Source: an uncultured Prevotellaceae bacterium (lineage in GTDB: Bacteria; Bacteroidota; Bacteroidia; Bacteroidales; Bacteroidaceae). Taken from it: a stretch of 26,747 bases of DNA. The stretch is taken from positions 1 through 26,747 of the forward strand of contig CALCEL010000026.1 in assembly GCA_937900485.1 (NCBI GenBank), given 5' to 3'. The translations under genes and the position numbers were made by a program. Positions 14,686 through 23,019 of the stretch are shown one piece after another. The notes under the pieces were generated by a model. It had not been told where the DNA came from and did not search any database. It worked only from the letters and a program-made list of their open reading frames with translations. Numbering within the stretch: the stretch's first letter is position 1; every line of letters begins with the position of its first letter.

Positions 14686-16209
14686 ATGAAGAAATCGACC
14701 ATAGTTGTCTTGACCGTCATAATGGGACTGTCGTTTATGGCTCTTCTCGCACTTCAGGTGAGATACATACAGGAGATTCTTGACACCCGCAAGGCTCATT
14801 TTGAAGAGTCGATAAGCAGGAGTCTCTATACCGTCGCTCATCAGCTGGAGCTCGATGAGGCCAAGAAATATCTCAATGAGGGACCTGACGCTCTCGAGGG
14901 CGTGGCTACGGTGAATGACTCTGTCACGGTGAATACGGACTCCAGTGTCATACAGCGTATGCACCAAGTGACTGCAAAAGACGGAAGTGTGTACAAGTCT
15001 TTGGAGACAACGGCGAACACAAATCTCTCCGATAAGTACTTCACTCATAAGATTGATATAAACACGAATAACGCGCGTTCACTTCAGGAGATAATGGCGA
15101 AGAGGTATGCGTATGAGCATACTCTGCTCAATGAGGTTATATATAGTATATTGTATACCGCAAGCGACAGACCGCTAGAAAAAAGGATTGACTTCACAAA
15201 ACTGGATCAGCAACTGAAGGCCGAGCTGGCGAATAACGGTATCGAGCTGGACTTCCATTTCTGTGTCTGCACAAGCAATGGCAGGGTGATTTATAAATGT
15301 CCTGACTATACGACGGAAGGTGAGAATCTGGCTCATACGGAGACGTTGTTTAAGAACGATCCTGTGCAGAAGATGGGTGTACTGAAGGTGCATTTCCCGG
15401 AGGAGAGCAGGATGAAATTCCACTCTATATGGTTTATCTTCCCGTCACTGATGTTTACCATAGTGTTGCTTGTGACGTTTATTTGTACCTTGGTCATTGT
15501 GTTCAGGCAAAAGAAGGTGACGGAGATGAAGAACGATTTCATCAACAACATGACTCATGAGTTCAAGACTCCGATCAGCTCCATATCGTTGGCGGCACAG
15601 ATGCTGTCTGACGATTCTGTGAAGAAGACGCCGCAGATGATGTCTCGACTGACGACGACCATACTTGACGAGACGAAACGACTGAGATTCCAAGTGGAGA
15701 AAGTGCTGCAATTGTCTCTCTATGAGAATCAGAAAGCTAATCTGCGTCCGAGAGAGATTGATGTTAACGAACTGATTGCGGGAGTGGTTCACACGTTTAC
15801 GTTGAAGGTGGAGAGAAACGGAGGGAAGATTATCACAGACTTAAAGGCGGAGTCGCCGATTATCAACGTCGATGACATGCATTTCACTAACGTGATATTC
15901 AACCTTATGGATAATGCGGTGAAATACAAACGCAAGGATGTGCAGCTGGAGCTTAAGGTGTCGACGCGCAATGAGAACGATAACCTGGTCATCACCATTC
16001 AGGATAATGGCGTGGGTATAGCGAAGGAGAATATCAAGAAAATCTTCGATAAGTTTTACAGAGTGCACACCGGTAACCTGCATGACGTCAAGGGCTTCGG
16101 ACTGGGACTGGCGTACGTGAAGAAAATCATAAACGACCATAACGGGGCTATCAGCGCTGAGAGTGAGCTGGGAATAGGCACACGTTTCATAATTAAAATG
16201 CCGCAATAA
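14686..16209 (+). CDS. rprX: Sensor histidine kinase, RprX-like
   Basis: A 507-residue membrane-bound histidine kinase. Transmembrane helices lie at about 5-25 and 248-272, enclosing a sensor domain of some 220 residues outside the cytoplasm with no recognised PAS or Cache motif. HisKA follows with NNMTHEFKTPISSIS (phosphoacceptor H291). The HATPase_c domain has the N-box NLMDNAVKYK (N410), G1 QDNGVGI (from 439) and G2 KGFGLGLAYVKK (from 469). It phosphorylates the regulator encoded 72 bp downstream. Length, layout and pairing resemble RprX/RprY of Bacteroides fragilis, a pair linked to envelope and tetracycline-effect phenotypes; the symbol is given by resemblance. The stimulus is unknown. 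Confidence 0.88.
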   Translation: MKKSTIVVLTVIMGLSFMALLALQVRYIQEILDTRKAHFEESISRSLYTVAHQLELDEAKKYLNEGPDALEGVATVNDSVTVNTDSSVIQRMHQVTAKDGSVYKSLETTANTNLSDKYFTHKIDINTNNARSLQEIMAKRYAYEHTLLNEVIYSILYTASDRPLEKRIDFTKLDQQLKAELANNGIELDFHFCVCTSNGRVIYKCPDYTTEGENLAHTETLFKNDPVQKMGVLKVHFPEESRMKFHSIWFIFPSLMFTIVLLVTFICTLVIVFRQKKVTEMKNDFINNMTHEFKTPISSISLAAQMLSDDSVKKTPQMMSRLTTTILDETKRLRFQVEKVLQLSLYENQKANLRPREIDVNELIAGVVHTFTLKVERNGGKIITDLKAESPIINVDDMHFTNVIFNLMDNAVKYKRKDVQLELKVSTRNENDNLVITIQDNGVGIAKENIKKIFDKFYRVHTGNLHDVKGFGLGLAYVKKIINDHNGAISAESELGIGTRFIIKMPQ

Positions 16210-16281
16210 GGCAAGTGACAGTTAATTTGGTAAATTCTGATAACGGGATGTCATAATCCCATAACAATAAAACGAACGACT

Positions 16282-17004
16282 ATGATTAAAGAGACAGACG
16301 AGAAGAGAGATGTCAACATTCTTTTGTGTGAGGACGATGAGAACCTCGGAATGTTACTTAGGGAGTATCTTGAGGCCAAGGAGTATAAGGTTGAACTGTG
16401 CTCAGACGGCGAGGAAGGACTTGACGCTTTCTGTTGTGGACAGTATGACTTGTGTATTCTCGATGTTATGATGCCTAAGATGGATGGGTTCACTCTCGCC
16501 AAGAAAATCCAGGAGGTCAATTCGGAGACTCCTTTCATGTTCCTCACAGCTAAGAACATGAAGGATGATGTGAAAGAGGGATTTGAACTCGGAGCGGATG
16601 ACTATATCACAAAGCCGTTCTCCATGGAAGAAGTGGTCTACAGAATCGAGGCGATATTACGACGTGTCAACGGTAAGAAGACGCAGGACATGAACATACG
16701 TAAGATTGGTAAGTTCACGTTTGATCTTCAGAAACAGACTCTCTCCTTCGGTGACAGCCAGACTAAGCTCACCACTAAGGAGTCTGACCTTCTCACGCTC
16801 CTCAGCAATAAGACTAATGGGCTGTTGCAGAGAGACGTGGCTCTGAAGACGATCTGGGCCGACGACAATTATTTCAACGCTCGCTCCATGGATGTGTACA
16901 TCACTAAGCTACGTAAGATTCTGAAAGATGACCAGAGTGTTCAGATTATCAACGTGCATGGTAAGGGCTATAAGCTCGTGGTGGATGAGACAGCGAGACC
17001 GTAA
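16282..17004 (+). CDS. rprY: OmpR/PhoB-family response regulator, RprY-like
   Basis: A 240-residue response regulator. The receiver domain has the acidic pair D18/D19 in LLCEDDEN, phosphoacceptor D61 in CILDVMMPKMDG, T89 in FLTAKN and K111 in ITKPF. The C-terminal winged helix follows from about residue 137 and ends with the typical SMDVYITKLRKIL and INVHGKGYKL. It is the cognate partner of the kinase encoded just upstream and acts as a DNA-binding transcription factor. The kinase gene ends 72 bp upstream; that gap holds a small GGGAT/ATCCC hairpin. The acyltransferase gene starts 13 bp after its stop and is probably co-transcribed. Confidence 0.92.
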   Translation: MIKETDEKRDVNILLCEDDENLGMLLREYLEAKEYKVELCSDGEEGLDAFCCGQYDLCILDVMMPKMDGFTLAKKIQEVNSETPFMFLTAKNMKDDVKEGFELGADDYITKPFSMEEVVYRIEAILRRVNGKKTQDMNIRKIGKFTFDLQKQTLSFGDSQTKLTTKESDLLTLLSNKTNGLLQRDVALKTIWADDNYFNARSMDVYITKLRKILKDDQSVQIINVHGKGYKLVVDETARP

Positions 17005-17017
17005 ATCGTAAGGTGGT

Positions 17018-17737
17018 ATGAATCTTGCTGTGCTTAAATGCGTGCCGCGCTCGCTCTATTATAACTTGAGGCTCTTTCCCTTATCTCAGGCGTTAAGGTT
17101 GCCAGTGCTGTTCGGTAACGGAGTGCGTCTGTATGGTGACTTGCACAAGGGGTCGTTTGTCCTTGACGACGCTCGGATACGCCGTGGTATGGTCTCGCTT
17201 GGAGTCAATCGTGGCTCATTCGACTTGGGACGTGAGCGTGCGTCATTCATCCGCTTGTCACGTGATGCGAAAATCATCTTCCGTGGTGAGTGTGGAATGG
17301 CCATGGGGCTGAAGATTGATGTCTCACGTGACGGTGTGCTGGAGGTCGGTGACGGCGTGCATCTCAATGCCTGCGCCACGCTCAGCAGCAATGGACTTGT
17401 GCGACTGGGTGATGGTGTGCGGTCGGGATGGGACATTACGGTCATAGACTGGGATGGGCATGACATCTTGGACGCGAGCGACGGACATGTGGTGAACAAA
17501 CCGAAGGAGATAGTCATCGGTAACCATTGTTGGCTTGGCGCCAAGACCAGTGTGCTGAAAGGAGTACATCTCGCTCATCATGTCATCATACCGTATGGCA
17601 GTATTATCACCAAAAGCTGTGACACGCCAGTGGCGGTCTTCGGCGGTGTGCCGAATAAAGTGCTGAAGACTGGCATCGTCAGGTCTGATAAATACAATAC
17701 GCTGAGTGACTATGTGATGGAAGACGTACAAGTGTGA
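17018..17737 (+). CDS. Hexapeptide-repeat acyltransferase (LbH, WcaF/maltose O-acetyltransferase-like)
   Basis: A 239-residue protein with left-handed beta-helix repeats. Irregular hexads run from about residue 65 (VLEVGDGVHLNACATL, LVRLGDGVRSGWDITVID) to the conserved C-terminal block VIGNHCWLGAKTSVLKGVHL, IIPYGSIITKS and FGGVPNKVLK. The last replaces the usual GNPAKVIK. Such enzymes transfer acetyl or acyl groups from CoA to sugars, often in capsule or lipopolysaccharide synthesis; the likely general-base histidine is in the GNHCWLG or HDILD region. No signal peptide is seen. The 13-bp gap to the response regulator gene suggests the two-component operon includes it, linking the regulator to surface glycan modification (inference). 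The acceptor is unknown. Confidence 0.85.
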   Translation: MNLAVLKCVPRSLYYNLRLFPLSQALRLPVLFGNGVRLYGDLHKGSFVLDDARIRRGMVSLGVNRGSFDLGRERASFIRLSRDAKIIFRGECGMAMGLKIDVSRDGVLEVGDGVHLNACATLSSNGLVRLGDGVRSGWDITVIDWDGHDILDASDGHVVNKPKEIVIGNHCWLGAKTSVLKGVHLAHHVIIPYGSIITKSCDTPVAVFGGVPNKVLKTGIVRSDKYNTLSDYVMEDVQV

Positions 17738-17788
17738 GTAAAAGTAAAATAATTATTCCCGTGTTGTGATTTATTGAGTTTTTATTGC

Positions 17789-17834
17789 TAATTTTGTCTC
17801 CTTGTCGGGGTGTTGTGACCCCTTCAAGGAGACA
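17789..17834 (+). promoter_or_regulatory. Promoter box overlapped by a large inverted repeat upstream of the nucleoside transporter
   Basis: TAATTTTG (17789-17796) matches TAnnTTTG with a TTG 22 bp upstream. The inverted repeat TGTCTCCTTG (17795-17804) and CAAGGAGACA (17825-17834), with inner GGGGT/ACCCC (17807-17811 with 17818-17822), starts within this box and covers the predicted start. It could be an operator or, if transcription starts earlier, an RNA hairpin. No T-run follows, so a terminator is less likely. Confidence 0.5.
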
Positions 17835-17925
17835 CTTGTTAATACCCTACGTAAGTGAAAGCTTGCCATGTAACCTATAATTAAGAAAACTAAAACAGAA
17901 CAAACAAAAAGTAAAGAAAGACAAT

Positions 17926-19230
17926 ATGGATAGCCTGAAACAATGTACTGACAAACAAAAGAGCAGCATAAAACTGCGTCTTATCGTCATGAATTTTCTT
18001 GAGTTCGCCGCGTGGGGTGCGTATCTTACGTCCATGGGCGCTTATCTAAGTGAGGTGGGACTCGGTAAGGATATAGGTAATTACTATGCTATACAGGGTA
18101 TAGTGTCAATCTTTATGCCGGCGATAATGGGTATCGTGGCAGACAGGTGGGTACAGGCGCAGCGTTTGCTGTCTTTCTGCCATTTTATGGCTGCGGTGTT
18201 CATGGGGCTTGCCACGTGGGTTGGACTGGCCGTCGGACCGGGTGAGGTCAATGGCTTCGCGCTGTTCTCCCTGTATACCATGAGCGTGGCGTTCTACATG
18301 CCTACACTGGCTCTCTCAAACTCAGTGGCGTATACGTCACTTGACAAAGTCGGTCTTGACACAGTCAAGGCATTTCCGCCAATCCGTGTCTTCGGAACCG
18401 TAGGTTTCATATGTGCCATGCTGTTCGTCGACTTCACTAAATTCCAGAATACGCCATATCAGTTCCTTGTGTCAGGAGTGATAAGTCTTGTGCTCGCACT
18501 GTACTCGTTCACTCTCCCTCATTGTGACGTGGGACGTAATAGTGGCAAACAGTCAATTTCTGAGGCGTTGGGTCTTAAGGCGTTCTCATTGTTCCGTGAC
18601 CGGAAGATGGCGTTTTTCTTCATCTTCTCTCTTCTCTTGGGAGTCAGTCTGCAGATTACAAACGGATACGCAAACCCATACATACAGTCGTTCGGAAAAT
18701 ATCCTGAGTATGAGGGACTGTTCTTTGTAGAGCACAGTAACCTGCTCATCTCATTGTCACAGATGAGTGAGACACTGTGTATTCTGCTCATACCATTCGC
18801 ACTCAAGCGTTTTGGAATAAAGAATGTGATGCTCATATCCATGTTTGCCTGGGTGGGTCGTTTCGGTTTCTTCGGTTTCGGCAACCCTGGCAATGGCGTG
18901 TGGCTGTTCTTCCTCAGCTGTATCGTTTATGGAGTGGCATTTGACTTCTTCAATGTCAGCGGTTCTCTCTTTGTGGATAAGGAGACAGATGTCAGCATGC
19001 GCTCTTCCGCACAGGGCCTCTTCATGCTCATGACGAATGGGCTCGGAGCCACTATCGGTTCGTTGGCCGCAAAGGAGGTCATCAACCATTTCGTCTTCAC
19101 TAATCCGTTGGACCCTTCATTCATGAGTCTCCCGGGTTGGCGTACGTCATGGTTTATCTTCGCTGGCTACGCATGTGTCGTCGGCATCGCATTCGCAATA
19201 CTCTTTGAATATAAACACACCAGGGAATGA
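17926..19230 (+). CDS. nupG: NupG-like nucleoside:H+ symporter (MFS)
   Basis: A 434-residue inner-membrane protein with about 12 hydrophobic helices. The start KLRLIVMNFLEFAAWGAYLT, the run IQGIVSIFMPAIMGIVADRW (about 60-79) and the acidic loop residues match the nucleoside:H+ symporter family (NupG/XapB). It probably imports nucleosides for salvage. The protein begins with a polar stretch of about 15 residues before helix 1. Its stop overlaps the ruvB start (ATGA), so the two are translationally coupled although their functions differ. A TAnnTTTG box with a large inverted repeat lies about 100 bp upstream. Substrate specificity within nucleosides cannot be read from sequence. Confidence 0.85.
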   Translation: MDSLKQCTDKQKSSIKLRLIVMNFLEFAAWGAYLTSMGAYLSEVGLGKDIGNYYAIQGIVSIFMPAIMGIVADRWVQAQRLLSFCHFMAAVFMGLATWVGLAVGPGEVNGFALFSLYTMSVAFYMPTLALSNSVAYTSLDKVGLDTVKAFPPIRVFGTVGFICAMLFVDFTKFQNTPYQFLVSGVISLVLALYSFTLPHCDVGRNSGKQSISEALGLKAFSLFRDRKMAFFFIFSLLLGVSLQITNGYANPYIQSFGKYPEYEGLFFVEHSNLLISLSQMSETLCILLIPFALKRFGIKNVMLISMFAWVGRFGFFGFGNPGNGVWLFFLSCIVYGVAFDFFNVSGSLFVDKETDVSMRSSAQGLFMLMTNGLGATIGSLAAKEVINHFVFTNPLDPSFMSLPGWRTSWFIFAGYACVVGIAFAILFEYKHTRE

Positions 19231-20276
19231 TGGATGGAGATTTTGATATAAGAGAACAGAGAGCTAAGTCGGACAAAGAGTTCGAGAACGCTCTCAGACC
19301 TCTGCGCTTTGAGGATTTCAGCGGTCAACAGAAGGTGGTTGAGAACCTGCGTATCTTCGTTGAGGCTGCCAAATACAGAGGCGAGCCTCTCGACCATACT
19401 CTTCTGCATGGACCTCCCGGACTGGGAAAGACCACACTCAGTAATATCATAGCTAATGAGTTGGGCGTCGGCTTTAAGGTGACCTCTGGACCAGTGCTGG
19501 ACAAACCGGGTGACCTGGCGGGAATACTCACAAGCCTTGAGGAGAACGACGTGCTTTTCATTGATGAGATTCATCGTTTGTCACCTGTCGTGGAGGAGTA
19601 TCTGTATTCCGCCATGGAGGATTATCGCATCGACATCATGATTGACAAGGGACCGTCAGCGAGAAGCATACAGATTGACCTCAATCCGTTCACACTCATC
19701 GGTGCCACGACACGAAGTGGCCTGCTGACAGCTCCGTTGAGAGCGCGTTTCGGAATCAATCTTCATCTGGAGTATTATGATGCCGCCACCTTGCAGAAGA
19801 TTATACTTAGGTCGGCAAGTTTGCTCGGAGTGCCGTGTGACTATGACGCTGCTGGCGAGATAGCGGGACGCTCACGTGGAACGCCTCGAATCGCCAACGC
19901 CCTGCTGCGTCGTGTCAGAGACTTTGCACAGGTGCGAGGCAATGGCACGATAGACTTGGCGATAGCACACGTGGCTCTTGAGGCTCTGAATATTGACAAG
20001 TATGGATTAGACGAGATAGACAATAAGCTGTTGCTGACTATCATAGACAAGTTCAAAGGAGGGCCGGTCGGAATAGGCACGATAGCCACGGCGATAGGAG
20101 AAGACCCGGGTACCGTAGAGGAAGTGTATGAGCCGTTCCTTATCAAGGAGGGATTCATAAAGAGAACACCTCGAGGACGAGAGGTCACGGAACTGGCGTA
20201 TAAGCATCTCGGACGTTCGCCGTTGACCGGAGGTCCGGTGGAGACGGGGCAGAGAAGTCTCTTTGATGACTTCTGA
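19227..20276 (+). CDS. ruvB: Holliday junction branch migration helicase RuvB
   Basis: The AAA+ motor of RuvABC, which pulls DNA through RuvA-bound Holliday junctions during recombinational repair. The 349-residue protein shows Walker A GPPGLGKTT (62-70), Walker B DVLFIDEIHRL (about 109-119), the beta-hairpin region that contacts RuvA, sensor I in LIGATTRSGLL and arginine finger context in PLRARFG. A C-terminal winged helix ends FIKRTPRGREVT. Start choice: ATGATG at 19227; either ATG is possible, and the first overlaps the transporter stop by four bases. ruvA and ruvC are not present. A strong terminator follows 11 bp after the stop. Confidence 0.97.
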   Translation: MMDGDFDIREQRAKSDKEFENALRPLRFEDFSGQQKVVENLRIFVEAAKYRGEPLDHTLLHGPPGLGKTTLSNIIANELGVGFKVTSGPVLDKPGDLAGILTSLEENDVLFIDEIHRLSPVVEEYLYSAMEDYRIDIMIDKGPSARSIQIDLNPFTLIGATTRSGLLTAPLRARFGINLHLEYYDAATLQKIILRSASLLGVPCDYDAAGEIAGRSRGTPRIANALLRRVRDFAQVRGNGTIDLAIAHVALEALNIDKYGLDEIDNKLLLTIIDKFKGGPVGIGTIATAIGEDPGTVEEVYEPFLIKEGFIKRTPRGREVTELAYKHLGRSPLTGGPVETGQRSLFDDF

Positions 20277-20287
20277 TTAAAGAGAAA

Positions 20288-20331
20288 AATCGCGATGACA
20301 AAGCAATTTGTTTTGTCATCGCGATTCTTTT
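20288..20331. terminator. Bidirectional terminator between ruvB and the AraC-family gene
   Basis: A perfect 15-bp stem (20288-20302 with 20312-20326, core CGCGATGACAAA) has a 9-nt loop. CTTTT follows on plus and ATTTTTCTC follows on minus. It ends ruvB and the convergent regulator gene. Confidence 0.9.
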
Positions 20332-20355
20332 GTTGATTGGCAGGTGCAAGACGAC

Positions 20356-21273
20356 TCACCCTTTTCTGTACTCCAACGGACTCTTCCCGGACATTTTCTT
20401 GAAAAACTTACTGAACGAGGGCAGGTCGGAGAAGTTGAGGTCCCATGCTATCTGCTGAATACTTTTGTTTGTGAGTCTCAGCATGTTCCTCGCATCGCAG
20501 AACAGCAGCTCACGTATGAATGTCACCAGTGAACGTCCTGTGTTGCGTTTCATGACGAGAGACACATACTGCACGGTCACTCCGAGGTTGGTGGCGTAAA
20601 ACTGCACCTCATGTTCTTTGCGGTAGTTGTCAGACACTAAGACAATGAGACGTTGGAAAATAGAATACTTCGACTTGTCTATGTTCTTCTTAGTCTGAGA
20701 TATCTTTCTTATGGTGCCTGTCACGTAACTGTCCACCTTGTCGATGATATTGTCCGTCTCAAGGTAGAAACGTATCAATGCGTTCTGTATCAGCTGCTCG
20801 TGGTAAAGGTGCGCGTTTCTCTCAATCTGTCTTTTTATCTCACTCACTGCGTCGCTCAGAACCCAGTGCTCATCCTCAGAGATGTTGACAGACGGCTGGC
20901 TGTATGATATTATGAAATTCACAATGTGATGAAGCAACTCCTTCATCTGAATCTTGTCTCCGAACGAAGGGCTAACCGCGAGGAACATACATTCAAAGTC
21001 CTCGCTCGCGTCCATGAATCTGAACAGGAACAGCGGTTGCATCAGAAATAATTTGTCGCGTGCCACGACAAATGATTTCCCGTTAATAGATAGTGTGGCA
21101 GTGCCCGAGACACATAGCATGTAAGAGTAGGCGTTGACGAATACAGGTTCACCATAACCAATATTCAGGTCTTTCCCGCACACGTTCTCAAACACAGCAA
21201 TCTCATCCTTGTAAAGAGTGCCGTGATTGTATGAGTCTATGCTCTCGATGCTTATAATACTATAGTTTGACAT
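20356..21273 (-). CDS. AraC/XylS-family transcriptional regulator
   Basis: A 305-residue regulator. The N-terminal half is a cupin-like ligand or dimerisation domain with strands such as SYMLCVSGTATLSINGKSFVV. The C-terminal double helix-turn-helix includes VQFYATNLGVTVQYVSLVMKRNTGRS and ends with the AraC signature SIQQIAWDLNFSDLPSFSKFFKKMSGKSPLEYRK. An in-frame ATG at 21321 would add 16 residues, but a TATATTTG promoter box lies between it and the ATG at 21273, so the shorter start is chosen. The gene is divergent from the TolC-HlyD-MFS export operon and is the obvious candidate regulator of it; that is inference. Inducing ligand unknown. Confidence 0.88.
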   Translation of the reverse strand: MSNYSIISIESIDSYNHGTLYKDEIAVFENVCGKDLNIGYGEPVFVNAYSYMLCVSGTATLSINGKSFVVARDKLFLMQPLFLFRFMDASEDFECMFLAVSPSFGDKIQMKELLHHIVNFIISYSQPSVNISEDEHWVLSDAVSEIKRQIERNAHLYHEQLIQNALIRFYLETDNIIDKVDSYVTGTIRKISQTKKNIDKSKYSIFQRLIVLVSDNYRKEHEVQFYATNLGVTVQYVSLVMKRNTGRSLVTFIRELLFCDARNMLRLTNKSIQQIAWDLNFSDLPSFSKFFKKMSGKSPLEYRKG

Positions 21274-21281
21274 AACTGGTG

Positions 21282-21289
21282 CAAATATA
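21282..21289 (-). promoter_or_regulatory. Promoter box of the AraC-family gene, start codon almost at the transcript end
   Basis: TATATTTG on the minus strand matches TAnnTTTG. Only 8 bases separate its G from the chosen ATG (21273), so the mRNA would have a very short or absent leader. Confidence 0.5.
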
Positions 21290-21388
21290 GTTTTTTCTGT
21301 CTGTGCGGCAATATTTTTCATGAGTTATAGTTTCATTTTGGACAAAAACACATTGAATGAGGATAATATTTGGTGTGTATTAAAGTGG

Positions 21389-21396
21389 TAACTTTG
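21389..21396 (+). promoter_or_regulatory. Promoter box of the export operon
   Basis: TAACTTTG matches TAnnTTTG; an upstream TTTG (21369-21372) is 16 bp away, closer than usual. Predicted start near 21403 leaves a leader of about 198 nt. Confidence 0.55.
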
Positions 21397-21402
21397 CACA
21401 CG

Positions 21403-21600
21403 AAAATGAATGTGTGATGACTTAACAGGTTTTTTCTGTCCCTACGTTTCTTACACGGAAAGGAGTGAATCGATGCGTTAGGCGGTGCTTTTATGTGGTA
21501 GCTCGTTGAGGCTGCCCTCAGAGATTGTGTGACCTGTTGTCATTTGAAGTGGAGAAGTGAAAAGAATTGTTTTTAAGACGATATTTATTAATAATAAATT
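21403..21600 (+). promoter_or_regulatory. Long structured 5' leader of the export operon
   Basis: ATGAC and ACAGGT (21417-21421, 21425-21430) are complementary to GTCAT and ACCTGT (21539-21543, 21532-21537), closing about 100 nt. Inside is a TGAGG-CTGC-CCTCA hairpin near 21508-21521. No known riboswitch class is recognised. The pairing may be by chance or may form a regulatory RNA domain. No long upstream ORF is present. Confidence 0.35.
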
Positions 21601-22923
21601 ATGAGTAAGAAAAGGAATCTCGCTGTCGCCGCGTTTCTGGCGATGATGAGTATGTCTGGAATGGTGTGTGCGCAGAGCCGTCAGTTGGTTCTGTCGCTCA
21701 ACGACTTGTTTGCCAAGGCGGACAAGAACAACACATCGATTAAGAGTTTTCAGTCAGCCGTTAGTGAGGCTGAGGCTGGAGTCAAGGCCGCCAATGCGGA
21801 GCGATTGCCCGACGTGACCACCTCACTTTCCGTGTCCTACCTTGGTAACAGCACTATCATGGACGGCAATTTCTCTAATGCTTTCTGTGCTAAGCCTCCC
21901 CACTTCGGCACGAACTTTGCGCTGCAGGCTTCGTGGGCTCTGTACACTGGTGGAGCGTTGACGTCGGCTGTCAACCTCGCAAAGCTGAACGCTGAGATGG
22001 CCAAGCTCGACGCTGTGGACAATAGGAAGAGGGTACGTATTCTCATAACAGGATATTACCTGCAGCTTCATAACCTGTATAATCAGGAGAAGGTCTTTGA
22101 CGAGAACATCAAGCTCACTCAGACTCTGATAGACCAGACGAGAAAGAGGCAGGATGAGGGTGTGGCACTACGTAACGACATCACGCGATACGAGCTGCAG
22201 CTGGAGGCTCTCAAGCTGGGTAAGACTCAGGTGAACAGCAAGTATATGATCATCAACCATCAGCTTCTTACTGCTTTGGGCGAGGATGAGAATATGGTAA
22301 TACTCACCACCGACGCTTTCGACGTCACTCCGGACAGAGACCCGAGTGAGGCGTTCTGGCAGAATGAAGCCAAGATGAACTCGCTCGCCATCCAGAAGTC
22401 CGCCCTTGGTGTGCGTATGAGCAAGCAAAACGTGAAGATGCAGAAGAGTGCGAGCATGCCGTCGGTGGCTGTCTTCGCAGAGGATCATCTCGACGGTCCT
22501 TATATATATGACATCCCGCCTAAAGATCTGAGGATAAACAACTGGGTTGTCGGCATCGGCGTCAAGTATAACATATCTTCCATGTGGAAGAACAATAGAA
22601 AGGTGAGGCAGGCTGAGCTGGCTTCACAGACAGCAACAGAACGGCATGATGACGTGAGCGAGAATATCGAGAATGCTGTGCAGGCGGCGTACACCGACTA
22701 TCTGACTACGTTCACTGAGTTGGAGACAAGTAAGAAACAGGTTGAGTTGGCGAGTCAGAATTACGATGTCGTGTCAAACAGATATTCCAATGGACTGGCG
22801 TTGGTGACAGACATGGTGGATGCGCAGAACCAAAGGCTGGACGCTCAGCTGAAGCTTGTCAGCAGCCGTATCAACGTCCTTTACAGCTATTACAACCTGA
22901 AGTATATCGCGGGTAACCTGTAA
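21601..22923 (+). CDS. TolC-family outer membrane efflux protein
   Basis: A 440-residue outer-membrane channel component. The signal peptide MSKKRNLAVAAFLAMMSMSG...VCAQ is followed by the repeated TolC-type alpha-helical halves: the first around LNDLFAKADKNNTSIKSFQSAVSEAEAGVKAANAE, the second around LASQNYDVVSNRYSNGLALVTDMVDAQNQRLDAQLKL. ASWALYTGG is a conserved strand motif of the family. It forms the exit duct for substrates delivered by the HlyD-like and MFS partners encoded downstream. Its gene is first in the operon; the next starts 96 bp later. Cys residues other than in the signal are few, and no lipobox is seen, unlike many Bacteroidetes OprM-type proteins. Confidence 0.9.
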   Translation: MSKKRNLAVAAFLAMMSMSGMVCAQSRQLVLSLNDLFAKADKNNTSIKSFQSAVSEAEAGVKAANAERLPDVTTSLSVSYLGNSTIMDGNFSNAFCAKPPHFGTNFALQASWALYTGGALTSAVNLAKLNAEMAKLDAVDNRKRVRILITGYYLQLHNLYNQEKVFDENIKLTQTLIDQTRKRQDEGVALRNDITRYELQLEALKLGKTQVNSKYMIINHQLLTALGEDENMVILTTDAFDVTPDRDPSEAFWQNEAKMNSLAIQKSALGVRMSKQNVKMQKSASMPSVAVFAEDHLDGPYIYDIPPKDLRINNWVVGIGVKYNISSMWKNNRKVRQAELASQTATERHDDVSENIENAVQAAYTDYLTTFTELETSKKQVELASQNYDVVSNRYSNGLALVTDMVDAQNQRLDAQLKLVSSRINVLYSYYNLKYIAGNL

Positions 22924-23019
22924 GGCGTTGGGACCTGCCGTACAATAATTGTGATTTATAGATATCAGCAGATAAAACAAGACATATGCTCGGTCAAGCG
23001 AGCAAGGTGAAAAAATAAA

